From positions 1,240,001 through 1,304,000 of the forward strand of contig NZ_JAJNDB010000001.1 of the NCBI RefSeq assembly GCF_021026375.1: DNA of 64,000 bases. Direction: 5' to 3'. The stretch's first letter is position 1. Each line of letters starts with the position of its first letter. The stretch comes from Actinomycetospora endophytica. GTDB lineage: Bacteria; Actinomycetota; Actinomycetes; Mycobacteriales; Pseudonocardiaceae. Position numbers and translations under genes: made by a program. The notes beneath the pieces are model-generated. The model did not search any database and was not told where the DNA came from. It saw only the letters and a program-made list of their open reading frames with translations. This document shows, piece by piece, positions 1 through 8,613 of the stretch.

Positions 1-287
1 TACTCACGGAGCGTCATGTTCACCTACTTCGACGTCGGTGGTCCTACACCCACCGCAACAGCACACACCACATCGGCCCGACAGGACAGGCGGTTGCTCC
101 AGGATTACCGCTTGGGCTCAATCGTTTCGACGCTGCGTGACCACGGCGCTCGCAATCCGTCCGAGACCATGCCGTGATCCGAGTGAGTTACACCCATGTC
201 GTTGCGGTATGCGCGGGACCGTCCGGGCCCGGCTCAGGGGGTCGACCGACGGGGCCTGGCGTCCGTGTAGGGTGATTGGCGCAGCAG

Positions 288-361
288 GCGAGTGTAGTTC
301 AATGGTAGAACATCAGCTTCCCAAGCTGAGAACGCGGGTTCGATTCCCGTCACTCGCTCCA
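288..361 (+). tRNA. tRNA-Gly (anticodon CCC), CCA encoded
   Basis: A complete cloverleaf can be folded. The 7-bp acceptor stem is 288-294 with 351-357, and the D stem is GTTC/GAAC. The anticodon stem TCAGC/GCTGA encloses the loop TTCCCAA, and the T arm has the TTCGATT loop. The anticodon CCC is at 320-322 and reads GGG glycine codons. Discriminator T358 is followed by an encoded CCA at 359-361. A -10-like TAGGGT at 268-273 sits 14 bases upstream and is a plausible promoter. The gene stands alone, with no other tRNA nearby. Confidence 0.95.
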
Positions 362-433
362 CGAAGGTTTTCCCCAGCTCACGGGCCCGCCGCCGGAACA
401 TCCGGAGGCGGGCCGTCGTCGTTCGGTGCCCGC

Positions 434-1870
434 TCAGGGGCTCGGCCGCACGTTGTTGTTCAGCCGGAAGAAGTTCTCCGGGTCGTACTCCGCCTTGACC
501 TTCCCCAGCCGTCGCAGGTTGCGTCCGAAGGCGCTCGCCACGTTGGCGTCCAGGGGCTCGTCGTCCAGCCCGGTGAAGTTGAGGAACGGCATCCCGTTCC
601 CGTAGCGCGTCATCTCCTGCCACGCCGACCGGGTCCACGCGATCGCGGACGCGTCGTCGGCCGGATCGGTCCACATGCTGTCGAACGACACCATGAACGG
701 CGCGGACCGCTCGGCGAACGCCGTCTCCTCGGGGCCGAGGTCGTGCACGGCGCCGCCGAAGTGGAAGGTGTTGGTGAGGCTCCTGGGACTGGGCCGGTTC
801 GCTGCACGGGCGGCGATCGCGTCGATCGCGTCGTCGGTGAGTTCGTCCAGGTACTGCGACTTCCAATAGGCCCGCAGCGTCTGGCGTGGGAAGAACGGGT
901 CGAACGCCGACTGCACCGCCGTGTAGGGCATCGGCTGGGACATGTCGAACAACGGAGCGCCCAGCTCCCGCAGGGGCTGCAGCGTCGCCATCCCGGCATC
1001 GACGTCCCCGCAGTGGACCGCGCCGACGATCGCGACGGGACGATCGTGGATCACGTCCGGCATGTCCGGATCCGCCGGGAAGGTCGTCGTCACGATGAAC
1101 GAGGTGACCTCCCGGGGGGCCTCGAGGACATAGCTGCGCCACCCGCGCTCGATCCGTCCGAGCTCCTCGAGCGGATAGAACACGCCGGCGAAGGCGACCA
1201 TCGGTCCCACCGGATGCAGCCGGAAGGTGAAGGAGGTGACGATCCCGAAGTTCCCGCCGCCCCCGCGCAGCGCCCAGAACAGATCCGGGTTCTGCTCGGC
1301 GGACGCGGTCACCACCCGACCGTCGGCCAGGACCACCTGGGCCTCGACGAGGTTGTCGCACGCCAGCCCGTACCTGGTGTCGAGGTGGCCGTAGCCCCCG
1401 CCGAGCGTGAGGCCGGCGACACCGGTCTCGGACACCCGACCGAGCGGGGTCGCGAGCCCGAACGCCTGGGTCTCGCGATCGATGTCGCCGAGCAGGGCGC
1501 CGCCCTGGACGTGGGCCAGTCGGCGATGGGGATCGACCTGGACACCGCGCATGAGCGACAGGTCGATGAGCATGCCGTCGGCCACCGAGGACAGGCCCGC
1601 CACCGAGTGCCCGCCGCCGCGGACCCCGACCAGGAGTCCGTGCTCGCGGGCGAAGCCGACGGCGTCCACGACGTCCGCCGTCCCGGTGCAGCGGGTCGAG
1701 ATCGACGGCCGTTCGGTGTGCATGGCGTTCCAGGCGACGCGCGGCTCGGTCGTGGCATCAGCCCCGTCGGGAGCCGTGACCGGACCGCGCAGGTGGGCCC
1801 GCAGGTCCTCCAGCACCGCCGCGCCCAGCTGCTCCCGCGAACCGTCCGGCCTGATCGCCGTCACAGTCAT
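434..1870 (-). CDS. FAD-binding oxidoreductase of the berberine-bridge (BBE) family
   Basis: The 478-residue protein resembles VAO/PCMH-type flavin oxidases, which oxidise alcohols or sugars with transfer of electrons to oxygen or another acceptor. An FAD_binding_4 domain covers about residues 50-190. The motif VRGGGHSVAGL contains His88, the residue that usually carries the 8-alpha-histidyl FAD link. A glycine-rich stretch LGGGYG follows at about 145. The C-terminal tail YDPENFF is the typical BBE domain end. The cysteine used by bicovalent members for a second flavin link is absent (RVSETG stands there), so FAD is probably held by histidine only. The ATG start is supported by a GAGAGGTGAG ribosome site just upstream. 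It is transcribed towards the tRNA and has no operon partner. The substrate cannot be told from the sequence. Confidence 0.85.
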   Translation of the reverse strand: MTVTAIRPDGSREQLGAAVLEDLRAHLRGPVTAPDGADATTEPRVAWNAMHTERPSISTRCTGTADVVDAVGFAREHGLLVGVRGGGHSVAGLSSVADGMLIDLSLMRGVQVDPHRRLAHVQGGALLGDIDRETQAFGLATPLGRVSETGVAGLTLGGGYGHLDTRYGLACDNLVEAQVVLADGRVVTASAEQNPDLFWALRGGGGNFGIVTSFTFRLHPVGPMVAFAGVFYPLEELGRIERGWRSYVLEAPREVTSFIVTTTFPADPDMPDVIHDRPVAIVGAVHCGDVDAGMATLQPLRELGAPLFDMSQPMPYTAVQSAFDPFFPRQTLRAYWKSQYLDELTDDAIDAIAARAANRPSPRSLTNTFHFGGAVHDLGPEETAFAERSAPFMVSFDSMWTDPADDASAIAWTRSAWQEMTRYGNGMPFLNFTGLDDEPLDANVASAFGRNLRRLGKVKAEYDPENFFRLNNNVRPSP

Positions 1871-2130
1871 GACTACTCACCTCTCCCGCCGCGCACGATG
1901 GTCGGTCATCGACCACTCCAGGTGACGATAGGACCGATACCGAGATCGAAGCGCCATTCGTTCGGACGCTTGACGGAGCAGAGTTGTCACGTCACGTCGC
2001 GACCTCAGATGCAGAGGCCACCTACACGCTTCCGGGGAGACCGGGCGGGGTCCGAGCACGGCCGAGCGGCACCCGAGGCTCGTGTCGACCGGCGGAGCGG
2101 GAGCAGGACGCCCGTGCCAGGCTCGCCGGG

Positions 2131-3063
2131 GTGAGCAGCGCCCTGGATCCCGAGCTCGCCACCGCGATCGATCGACTCGCCGCCGACGGCTGGCTCCCCC
2201 TCACCCGCGAGGACACCGCCGAGGCACGACGCAACTACCGCGACCTCGCGCTGATCCGCCGCGGAGCGGGAGACCAGCCCGTCGCCTCGGTCCACGACGA
2301 CGTGGTCGAGAGCCCGGACGCGGACGTCGTGGTGCGTGTCTACACCCCCGAGGCGCCCCGGGACCTCACCGTCGTGTGGCTGCACGGCGGCGGCTGGGTG
2401 CTCGGCGACCTCGACACCGCGGACGCTGCCGCCCGCCGCGTCTGCCATCACCTCGGGGCCACGGTCGTGTCAGCCGACTACCGCCTCGCCCCCGAGCACC
2501 CGCACCCCGCGCCGCTGCAGGACGCGCACGCCGTCCTGCGCTGGGCGTCGGGTCGGCCCGGGCGGCTCGTCGTCGGCGGGGACAGCGCCGGGGCCGGCAT
2601 CGCCGCGGGCTGCGCCCTGCTCGCCCGCGACTGGGGCCCGCGGCTCGACGCGCAGCTGCTCCTCTATCCCGGGCTCGACCCGACGATGTCGCACCCGAGC
2701 GTCACCGAGAACGCCGGCGGGCCCTTCCTCACCGCCGCGGACATGCGGTGGTTCTGGGACCGCTACGTGCCCGAGGAGCACGCACGGCTCGATCCGTCGG
2801 TGAACCTCGGCGAGGCCGCCCGGCTGGGCGAGCTGGACGACCTCGCCCCCGCCGTCGTCGCGACCGCCGCGCTCGACCCGCTGCGCGACGAGGGCCTCGC
2901 GTACGCGGCGGCGCTGTCCGCGGCCAACGTCGGAGTGCGCCTCCTGCACGGGGAGGGACTCGTGCACGGCTACTTCGGACTCGGGTCGGTCTCGGCGGCG
3001 GCCCGGGCCGAGGGTGATCGGGCCCTGGACGCACTCGTCGCGCTCCTCGACCCGACGGGCTGA
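2131..3063 (+). CDS. alpha/beta hydrolase, hormone-sensitive-lipase family esterase
   Basis: A 310-residue carboxylic-ester hydrolase of the HSL (family IV) group. The oxyanion-hole motif HGGGW is at residues 85-89. The nucleophile elbow GDSAGA is at about 150-155, with Ser152 as nucleophile. A late Asp (ALDPLRDEG) and a late His (LVHGYFG) complete the expected catalytic triad. A reading frame continues upstream, but that part is arginine/proline-rich and unlike the family, so I place the start at GTG 2131, which gives the normal family length of about 310. No signal peptide is visible, so the enzyme is probably cytoplasmic. It is divergent from the FAD oxidoreductase gene. The natural ester is unknown. 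Confidence 0.85.
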   Translation: MSSALDPELATAIDRLAADGWLPLTREDTAEARRNYRDLALIRRGAGDQPVASVHDDVVESPDADVVVRVYTPEAPRDLTVVWLHGGGWVLGDLDTADAAARRVCHHLGATVVSADYRLAPEHPHPAPLQDAHAVLRWASGRPGRLVVGGDSAGAGIAAGCALLARDWGPRLDAQLLLYPGLDPTMSHPSVTENAGGPFLTAADMRWFWDRYVPEEHARLDPSVNLGEAARLGELDDLAPAVVATAALDPLRDEGLAYAAALSAANVGVRLLHGEGLVHGYFGLGSVSAAARAEGDRALDALVALLDPTG

Positions 3064-3491
3064 GCGGGCTCGTCTGAGCCCGGACTGAGACGACTGGTCC
3101 GAACGCCGCGCTCGCCGCGCCCGGACGCGCCGAGCGCGACGAGAAGCCGGATCCCGTCGGCGGAAGGTCCTCGACCCGCCACTCGGTCGCCTTCCGGTCC
3201 GCGGCGGGCCACGGCGCCGCTCGTCCCGACCGTTCGACGCGGTCGCGACGCCGGTCCGAGGCCGGACGGTTCGGTGGGCGGTGGTCTGGGGCCGCCCGGG
3301 CTCACCGCGTCCTCACGACGACGGGACCGGATCTCGCTGACGTCGCTGTCCGGTCGACCCGCGTCACGCAGCGAGGTCGCGACCCCGCTATGTTCCACCG
3401 GTCCAGATCACGACGAGGTCACGACATCACGCCGGTGTCACGCTCCCCAGCGCCCTCGTCGACAGCGATCCCCTGCGGCGAAGGGCGACCA
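3064..3491. other. 428-base gene-free stretch upstream of the transglycosylase gene
   Basis: I see no credible coding region on either strand here. A -10-like TATGTT lies at 3390-3395. Downstream, TCACG occurs four times in 35 bases, starting at 3408, 3419, 3427 and 3438. This would form a leader of about 90 bases before the start at 3492. I looked for a c-di-AMP (ydaO) type riboswitch, which often precedes actinobacterial cell-wall hydrolase genes, and did not recognise its conserved blocks. Confidence 0.4.
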
Positions 3492-4409
3492 GTGGCGCGA
3501 CACGGCATTCCGAGCGGGGCCCCGACATTCGGGGCTACCCGGCCCGGATTCGGCTACACCCCCGCTTTCGCCGCCGCGGCACCTCCGCGCCCGATGCCCT
3601 CGCGCGTGGCCGTCCACGACCCGCGTCCCGCGCCGTCCCGTCCGGCGCCCCGATCGCTCTCCGCCGCCACCTCGGGGAAGATCCTCGTCGCGGCCGTGGC
3701 CGCGGGCGCGGTCGTCCCCGCCGTCCAGGCGCTCGACTCCTCGCACAGCGCCGAGGCCGAATCCGGCGCCACGACGCAGCTCTCCGCGGCCCAGATGTCG
3801 CTCGCGGCCCAGCACGGCGCCCCGGCCGCGGCTGCGGCACCGGCCGCCGCGCCCTCGTCGCAGGCGATCAGCGACGTCACGACGGTCGCCATGTCCAAGT
3901 CCGAGCTGGCCGCCGCCGCGAAGCCGGCCGACTCCGGAGTCGACGACCTCAGCAAGGCCATGTCGGTGGCGCGCGAGAACGGGCCGGTGGAGTTCGGCCG
4001 GCCCTACACCGCCGGGAACGACAGCAACCTCAACGGCCAGATCGCCCAGGCACTCGGCCTCATGGGGCTGCCCCAGAAGCTCGCGCCCGGGGTCAAGCAG
4101 ATCATCATGCGGGAGTCCACGGGCAAGCCCGACGCCGTCAACGGCTGGGACTCCAACGCCTCGGCCGGGACGCCGTCGAAGGGGCTCATGCAGCTCATCG
4201 ACACGACGTTCAAGAACGCGGTGCTCCCCTCGCTCGCCGACAAGGGCATCTTCGACCCGGTCGCGAACATCACCGCGGGCGTCCGCACCATGATCGCCAA
4301 CCACGGCCTCGACGCCGTGATGGACGGCGGCCTGACGAACTCCTCCGGCGGCTACATCGGCTACGGCGGCGCGAAGCTCCCGACCGACGGGCTGGGTCGC
4401 GCCTCCTAG
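3492..4409 (+). CDS. secreted or membrane-anchored lytic transglycosylase-like (SLT domain) protein
   Basis: A 305-residue protein expected to act on peptidoglycan outside the cytoplasmic membrane. A proline-rich N-terminus is followed by a hydrophobic segment at about 62-80 (signal sequence or anchor). An Ala/Ser-rich linker runs to about 160. A lysozyme-like SLT domain fills the rest. The candidate catalytic Glu208 lies in IIMREST and is followed by the typical GLMQLIDTTF motif. GTG 3492 is preferred over ATG 3390 because GAAGGG stands six bases before it, and the extra 34 residues of the longer form look non-coding. The upstream leader with repeated TCACG motifs could carry regulation. The domain is at the short end for the family, so binding without strong hydrolysis is possible. 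Confidence 0.75.
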   Translation: MARHGIPSGAPTFGATRPGFGYTPAFAAAAPPRPMPSRVAVHDPRPAPSRPAPRSLSAATSGKILVAAVAAGAVVPAVQALDSSHSAEAESGATTQLSAAQMSLAAQHGAPAAAAAPAAAPSSQAISDVTTVAMSKSELAAAAKPADSGVDDLSKAMSVARENGPVEFGRPYTAGNDSNLNGQIAQALGLMGLPQKLAPGVKQIIMRESTGKPDAVNGWDSNASAGTPSKGLMQLIDTTFKNAVLPSLADKGIFDPVANITAGVRTMIANHGLDAVMDGGLTNSSGGYIGYGGAKLPTDGLGRAS

Positions 4410-4428
4410 TGCCGGGTAGCCCGGTCGC

Positions 4429-5271
4429 ATGAGCGAACGGGTCTGGTTGATCACCGGTGCGTCCCGCGGCCTCGGCCGGGCGCTGGTGGAGAGGTGCCTC
4501 GAGGCGGGCGACACGGTCGTCGCCACCGCCCGGAAGGCATCGACGCTGGAGGACCTGCGCGGGACCTACGGCGACGCGCTGATCGCGAAGGACCTCGATG
4601 TCACCGACCGCGACGCGACGTTCCGGGTCGTGCGCGAGGCCGTCGACCAGGTGGGCCGGATCGACGTGCTGGTGGCCAACGCCGGCTACGGGCTCGGCGG
4701 CGGGGTCGAGGAGGTCTCCGAGGCCCAGGCGCGCGACCAGGTCGAGGTCAACCTCTTCGGTGCCCTGTGGTCGATGCAGGCGGTGCTGCCGACGATGCGC
4801 GCGCAGGGGTCCGGGCACGTCCTCCCGATCTCCTCGGTGGGCGGGGTCGGGGCGTTCCCGAACACCGGGCTCTACCACGCGACGAAGTGGGGACTCGAGG
4901 GCATGAGCGAGTCCCTGGCCCAGGAGGTCGCGGGCTTCGGGGTGCGCCTGACGATCATCGAGCCCGGCCCGTTCCGCACCGACTGGAACGGCGGCTCGAT
5001 GGTGCGCGCCGACCCCGTGCCCGCGTACGACGACGCCCTCGGCGCCCGTCGCGAGGCGATGGACGGGCGCGGGGCCTTCACCCAGCCCGGCGACCCCCGG
5101 CGTGCGGCGGACGCGATGCGCGAGGTCGTCGCGTCCGGGGAGCCGCCGCTGCGACTGCTCCTCGGCAACGCGGCCGCCGACCTCGCGCCGAAGCTCTGGC
5201 AGCAGCGCATCGACGAGGCGTCCGCGTGGGAGCGGCTCGCCCGCGGGGCGGACTTCCCCGCCGGCGACTAG
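4429..5271 (+). CDS. short-chain dehydrogenase/reductase (SDR)
   Basis: A 280-residue classical SDR that should oxidise or reduce a carbonyl or hydroxyl group with NAD(P). The cofactor motif TGASRGLG is at 9-16 and NAGYG at 84-88. The catalytic set is Ser135/136, Tyr149 and Lys153 (YHATK). Arg/Lys residues after the first beta strand (TARKAS) suggest NADP preference. The stop codon TAG is the first three bases of the palindromic element at 5269-5342, shared with the convergent propionyl-CoA synthetase gene. The substrate is not predictable. Confidence 0.88.
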   Translation: MSERVWLITGASRGLGRALVERCLEAGDTVVATARKASTLEDLRGTYGDALIAKDLDVTDRDATFRVVREAVDQVGRIDVLVANAGYGLGGGVEEVSEAQARDQVEVNLFGALWSMQAVLPTMRAQGSGHVLPISSVGGVGAFPNTGLYHATKWGLEGMSESLAQEVAGFGVRLTIIEPGPFRTDWNGGSMVRADPVPAYDDALGARREAMDGRGAFTQPGDPRRAADAMREVVASGEPPLRLLLGNAAADLAPKLWQQRIDEASAWERLARGADFPAGD

Positions 5272-5342
5272 GTGCGCTGCGCGCTCGTGAGCAGTAATTG
5301 ACGCCCAGGCATCAATTACTGCTCACGAGCCGCAGGCACCTA
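5269..5342. repeat. palindromic stop-codon/terminator element, copy 1
   Basis: A 74-base near-perfect inverted repeat. The left edge is TAGGTGCGC and the right edge is the mirror GGCACCTA. The core arm CTCGTGAGCAgtaATTGA pairs with TCAATtacTGCTCACGAG. It lies exactly between convergent genes: its left TAG is the stop codon of the SDR gene, and its right CTA read on the minus strand is the TAG stop of the propionyl-CoA synthetase gene. The same element occurs at 31251-31325 and 57635-57710, with different but complementary bases at the three lower-case positions. The best functional reading is a bidirectional transcription terminator. Confidence 0.85.
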
Positions 5343-7220
5343 CCCCTTCTGCAGCACCGGGCGCAGCGTGTCGAGCACCGTCGCGTCGTCGATCGTCGAG
5401 GGCACCATCGCGTCCTGGCCGTCGGCGATCTGGCGCATCGTCTTGCGCAGCACCTTGCCGGAGCGGGTCTTGGGCAGCGCGGGCACCACGGCGACGTCCT
5501 TGAACGAGGCCACCGCGCCCACCTCGTCGCGCACCAGCGCGACGAGCTCCGGGCCGATCTCGTCCTCGCCGCGCGTCACGCCCGCCTTGAGCACGACGAG
5601 CCCGCGGGGCACCTGGCCCTTGAGCGAGTCGGCCACGCCGATCACCGCGCACTCGGCGACGTCGGGGTGCCCGGCCAGCACCTCCTCCATCGAGCCGGTG
5701 GAGAGGCGGTGGCCGGCCACGTTGATCACGTCGTCGGTGCGGCCCATGACGAAGACGTAGCCGTCCTCGTCGAGGTAGCCGCCGTCGCCGGTGAGGTAGT
5801 AACCGTCGTAGCGCGACATGTACGACTCGCGGAACCGCTCGTCGTCGTCCCACAGCGTCTGCAGGCAGCCCGGGGGCATCGGGAGCTTGACGACGATCGC
5901 GCCCTCCTCCCCGGCGGGCAGCTGGGAGCCGTCGACGTCGAGGACCTCGACCTGGAAGCCGGGCACCGGCACCGAGGGTGAGCCGGCCTTGAGCTCGAGG
6001 GGCTCGAGGCCGCGCAGGTTCGCCGCGATCGGCCAGCCGGTCTCGGTCTGCCACCAGTGGTCCACCACCGGCACGCCGAGCTTCTCGGAGGCCCAGTGCC
6101 ACGTCTCGGGGTCGAGCCGCTCACCGGCGAGGAAGAGCGTCTGCAGCGAGGAGATGTCGTAGTCGGCGAGCAGTGCGGCGTCCGGGTCCTCCTTCTTGAT
6201 GCCCCGGAACGCGGTGGGCGCCGTGAAGAGCGCCTTCACCTGGTGGTCCTGGATGACCCGCCAGAAGGCCCCGGCGTCCGGGGTCCCGACCGGCTTGCCC
6301 TCGTAGAGGATCGTCGTCGCCCCGGTGAGCAGCGGCGCGTAGACGATGTAGGAGTGCCCGACGACCCAGCCGACGTCGGAGGCGGTGAACATGACCTCGC
6401 CCGGGCCCACGTCGTAGATCGCCGGCAGCGACCAGCGCAGCGCCACCGCGTGACCGCCGTTGTCCCGCTGGACGCCCTTGGGCTTGCCGGTGGTCCCCGA
6501 GGTGTAGAGCACGTAGAGCGGGTCGGTGGCCGCGACGGGCACGCAGTCCGCGGCCTCGGCGCTCCGCATCGCCTTGGCCCAGTCGACGTCACGATCGCCC
6601 ATGGCCGCCTGGGCCTGCGGGCGCTGCAGGACGATCGAGCGGCCCGGGTCGTGGTCCGCCAGCTCGATCGCGCGGTCGAGCAGCGGCTTGTACTCGATGA
6701 CCCGCTTGCCCTCGATGCCGCAGGACGCGGACACGATCGCGGAGGGCTTGGCGTCGTCGATGCGCACCGCGAGCTCGCGCGCGGCGAACCCACCGAAGAC
6801 CACGCTGTGGACCGCGCCCAGCCGCGCGCACGCGAGCATCGCGATCGCGGCCTCGGGGACCATCGGCATGTAGATGATCACCCGGTCGCCCTTGCCGACG
6901 CCGACCGAGCGGAGCACCCCGGCGAAGCGCGCGACGAGATCGCGCAGCTCGGCGTAGGTGAACTTCTGCCGGTCGTCGGTCACCGGCGAGTCGTGGATCA
7001 GCGCGACCTGGTCACCGCGGCCGGCGTCGACGTGGCGGTCGAGGGCGTTGTGGCAGGTGTTCAGCACGCCGCCTGCGAACCAGCGGGAGAACGGGAGCGC
7101 CGAGTCGTCCATGATCGTCTCGGGCTCGGTGTACCAGTCGATGAGCGAGGCGGCCTCACGCCAGAACCCGTTCGGATCGGTCATGCTCCGCTGATACGCC
7201 TGCTGGTACTCACCGCTCAT
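5340..7220 (-). CDS. prpE: propionyl-CoA/acetyl-CoA synthetase (AMP-forming, PrpE type)
   Basis: A 626-residue acyl-adenylate-forming ligase that joins propionate or acetate to CoA with ATP going to AMP and PPi. The adenylate motif YTSGTTGKPKG is at 239-249, followed directly by VQRDNGGHAVAL, which is characteristic of PrpE/ACSS3 rather than Acs. The C-terminal PKTRSGKVLRK carries the catalytic lysine that is usually controlled by acetylation or propionylation. Length matches the family. ATG 7220 starts MSGEYQQAY, the normal N-terminus. The stop TAG is part of the palindromic element. A monocarboxylate symporter at 25273 and PEP carboxykinase at 22312 elsewhere in the window fit short-chain acid use. 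Substrate choice between acetate and propionate is inferred. Confidence 0.88.
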   Translation of the reverse strand: MSGEYQQAYQRSMTDPNGFWREAASLIDWYTEPETIMDDSALPFSRWFAGGVLNTCHNALDRHVDAGRGDQVALIHDSPVTDDRQKFTYAELRDLVARFAGVLRSVGVGKGDRVIIYMPMVPEAAIAMLACARLGAVHSVVFGGFAARELAVRIDDAKPSAIVSASCGIEGKRVIEYKPLLDRAIELADHDPGRSIVLQRPQAQAAMGDRDVDWAKAMRSAEAADCVPVAATDPLYVLYTSGTTGKPKGVQRDNGGHAVALRWSLPAIYDVGPGEVMFTASDVGWVVGHSYIVYAPLLTGATTILYEGKPVGTPDAGAFWRVIQDHQVKALFTAPTAFRGIKKEDPDAALLADYDISSLQTLFLAGERLDPETWHWASEKLGVPVVDHWWQTETGWPIAANLRGLEPLELKAGSPSVPVPGFQVEVLDVDGSQLPAGEEGAIVVKLPMPPGCLQTLWDDDERFRESYMSRYDGYYLTGDGGYLDEDGYVFVMGRTDDVINVAGHRLSTGSMEEVLAGHPDVAECAVIGVADSLKGQVPRGLVVLKAGVTRGEDEIGPELVALVRDEVGAVASFKDVAVVPALPKTRSGKVLRKTMRQIADGQDAMVPSTIDDATVLDTLRPVLQKG

Positions 7221-7279
7221 GGTGGACGAGGCTGCCACGACGAGTGACCCGACGCACCCGTCCGGACGGACGCCGTTGA

Positions 7280-8599
7280 TCAGCCCTTGATCCGACGACC
7301 CGACGTCCGGGCGGCGGTCAGGATCTCCCCCGGATCCACCCGGGTGGGGGCGCGGTCGGCGAGCACCGGCTCGCCCGCGACCCAGACGTCGCGGACCGCC
7401 CGGGCGCCGGCCGACCACACCAGGTTGGAGACGAGCTGGGCGTCGTCGTCGGGGTCGACGAAGGCGGGGTCGTCCAGGTCGATGTGGATCAGGTCCGCCC
7501 AGGCACCCGGACGCACCCGGCCGAGGTCGTCGCGGCCCAGGGCCTCGGCGCCGCCCGCCGTCGCGAGCCGGAGCACGTCGGCCGCGGTGAGCGCGGTCGC
7601 GTCGGCCCCGCGCTGGCGGGCGAACAGTGACGCGAGCCGCTGCTCCTCCCAGAGGTCGAGGTCGTCGTTCGAGGCGGGCGAGTCGGTGCCGAGCCCGACC
7701 CGCAGCCCCGCGGTGAGCATCTCGGCGACCTTCGCGACGCCGGCCGCGAGCTTGGCGTTCGAGCCCGGGCAGTGCGCCACCGCGACGTCGTGCCGGGCGA
7801 AGATCTCCATGTCCTGGTCGGAGAGCTGGATGGCGTGCGCGGCGAGCACGCGGCCGTCGAGGCTGCCGGTCGTCTCGAGCATCGCGGGCACCGAGCCGTA
7901 GACCCCGCGGACCTCGTCGTCCTCGCCCTGCGCCTCGGCGACGTGGATGTGCAGCAGGGCGTCCCGCTCCCGGGCGGCGGCGGCCGTCGTCGCGACCGCG
8001 TCCGGGCTGAGCGTGTAGGCCGAGTGCGCGCCGTACCCGAGCTCGACGCGCTCGCCCGGCCCGAAGCGCAGTCCGTCGGCGTCGATCCAGCGGGAGATCC
8101 CGTCGCGCATCTGCTCCCAGGTGCCGAGCCGGTCCATGCCCGGGGCGGTGATGATCCCCGGCGTCATCACCACCCGGGAGCCAAGCTCGAGGACGGCGTC
8201 GACGACGGTGTCCGCCCAGAAGTACATCTCGGTGGAGGTGGTGACGCCGTGGCGCAGCATCTCGAGCCCGCCGGCGAGCATCCCGGTGCGCACGTCCGGC
8301 GCCTCGAGGCGCGCCTCGGCGGGCCAGACGACCTCGGTGAGCCAGCGCATCAGCGGCAGGTCGCCGCCCATCCCGCGCAGCAGCGCCAGCGGGGTGTGGG
8401 CGTGGGTGTTCACCAGCCCGGGCATGAGCAGGCCGGACAGCGTCGTCGTCGGAGCGCCGGTGGCGGGGGCGTCGGTGCGCGGCCCGACGAAGGTGATCCG
8501 CCCGGCGTCGTCGACGTCCACGGCCGCGTCGCGTCGGATCCCCGGGCCCTCGTCGTCGCAGGTCAGGACGATGGGGGCGTGGAATCGCCGGGCGCACAT
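7280..8599 (-). CDS. amidohydrolase, SAH/MTA deaminase-like (MtaD/TrzA type)
   Basis: A 439-residue metal-dependent hydrolase of the amidohydrolase superfamily. Metal ligands are visible as NTHAHTP (His66, His68), HIHVAEAQ at about 215, AHAIQLS further on, and the catalytic Asp in GTDSPAS at about 310. This order is that of the ATZ/TrzA and S-adenosylhomocysteine/methylthioadenosine deaminase group, which removes amino or other leaving groups from aromatic rings. The start ATG 8599 gives MCARRFHAP, leading straight into the N-terminal beta domain. It lies downstream of the SRPBCC gene with a 14-base gap, so co-transcription with the TetR and SRPBCC genes is likely. The exact substrate (adenosyl compound, guanine or another) is open. 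Confidence 0.8.
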   Translation of the reverse strand: MCARRFHAPIVLTCDDEGPGIRRDAAVDVDDAGRITFVGPRTDAPATGAPTTTLSGLLMPGLVNTHAHTPLALLRGMGGDLPLMRWLTEVVWPAEARLEAPDVRTGMLAGGLEMLRHGVTTSTEMYFWADTVVDAVLELGSRVVMTPGIITAPGMDRLGTWEQMRDGISRWIDADGLRFGPGERVELGYGAHSAYTLSPDAVATTAAAARERDALLHIHVAEAQGEDDEVRGVYGSVPAMLETTGSLDGRVLAAHAIQLSDQDMEIFARHDVAVAHCPGSNAKLAAGVAKVAEMLTAGLRVGLGTDSPASNDDLDLWEEQRLASLFARQRGADATALTAADVLRLATAGGAEALGRDDLGRVRPGAWADLIHIDLDDPAFVDPDDDAQLVSNLVWSAGARAVRDVWVAGEPVLADRAPTRVDPGEILTAARTSGRRIKG

Positions 8600-8613
8600 G
8601 GCGTCCAGTCTGG

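Noticed and set aside
1-17. Possible start (ATG at 17, minus strand) of a gene lying to the left of the window
   Set aside because: Only five codons are visible, and AGTAGGTG upstream is weak support. Too short to annotate.
38-2134. Long open frame on the plus strand across the tRNA and opposite the FAD oxidoreductase gene
   Set aside because: It is antisense to a clear gene, runs through the tRNA, and its protein is Arg/Pro-rich without any domain. High GC makes long antisense frames common.
3390-3491. c-di-AMP (ydaO) riboswitch before the transglycosylase gene
   Set aside because: Expected from similar actinobacterial genes, but I could not find its conserved sequence blocks or pairing.
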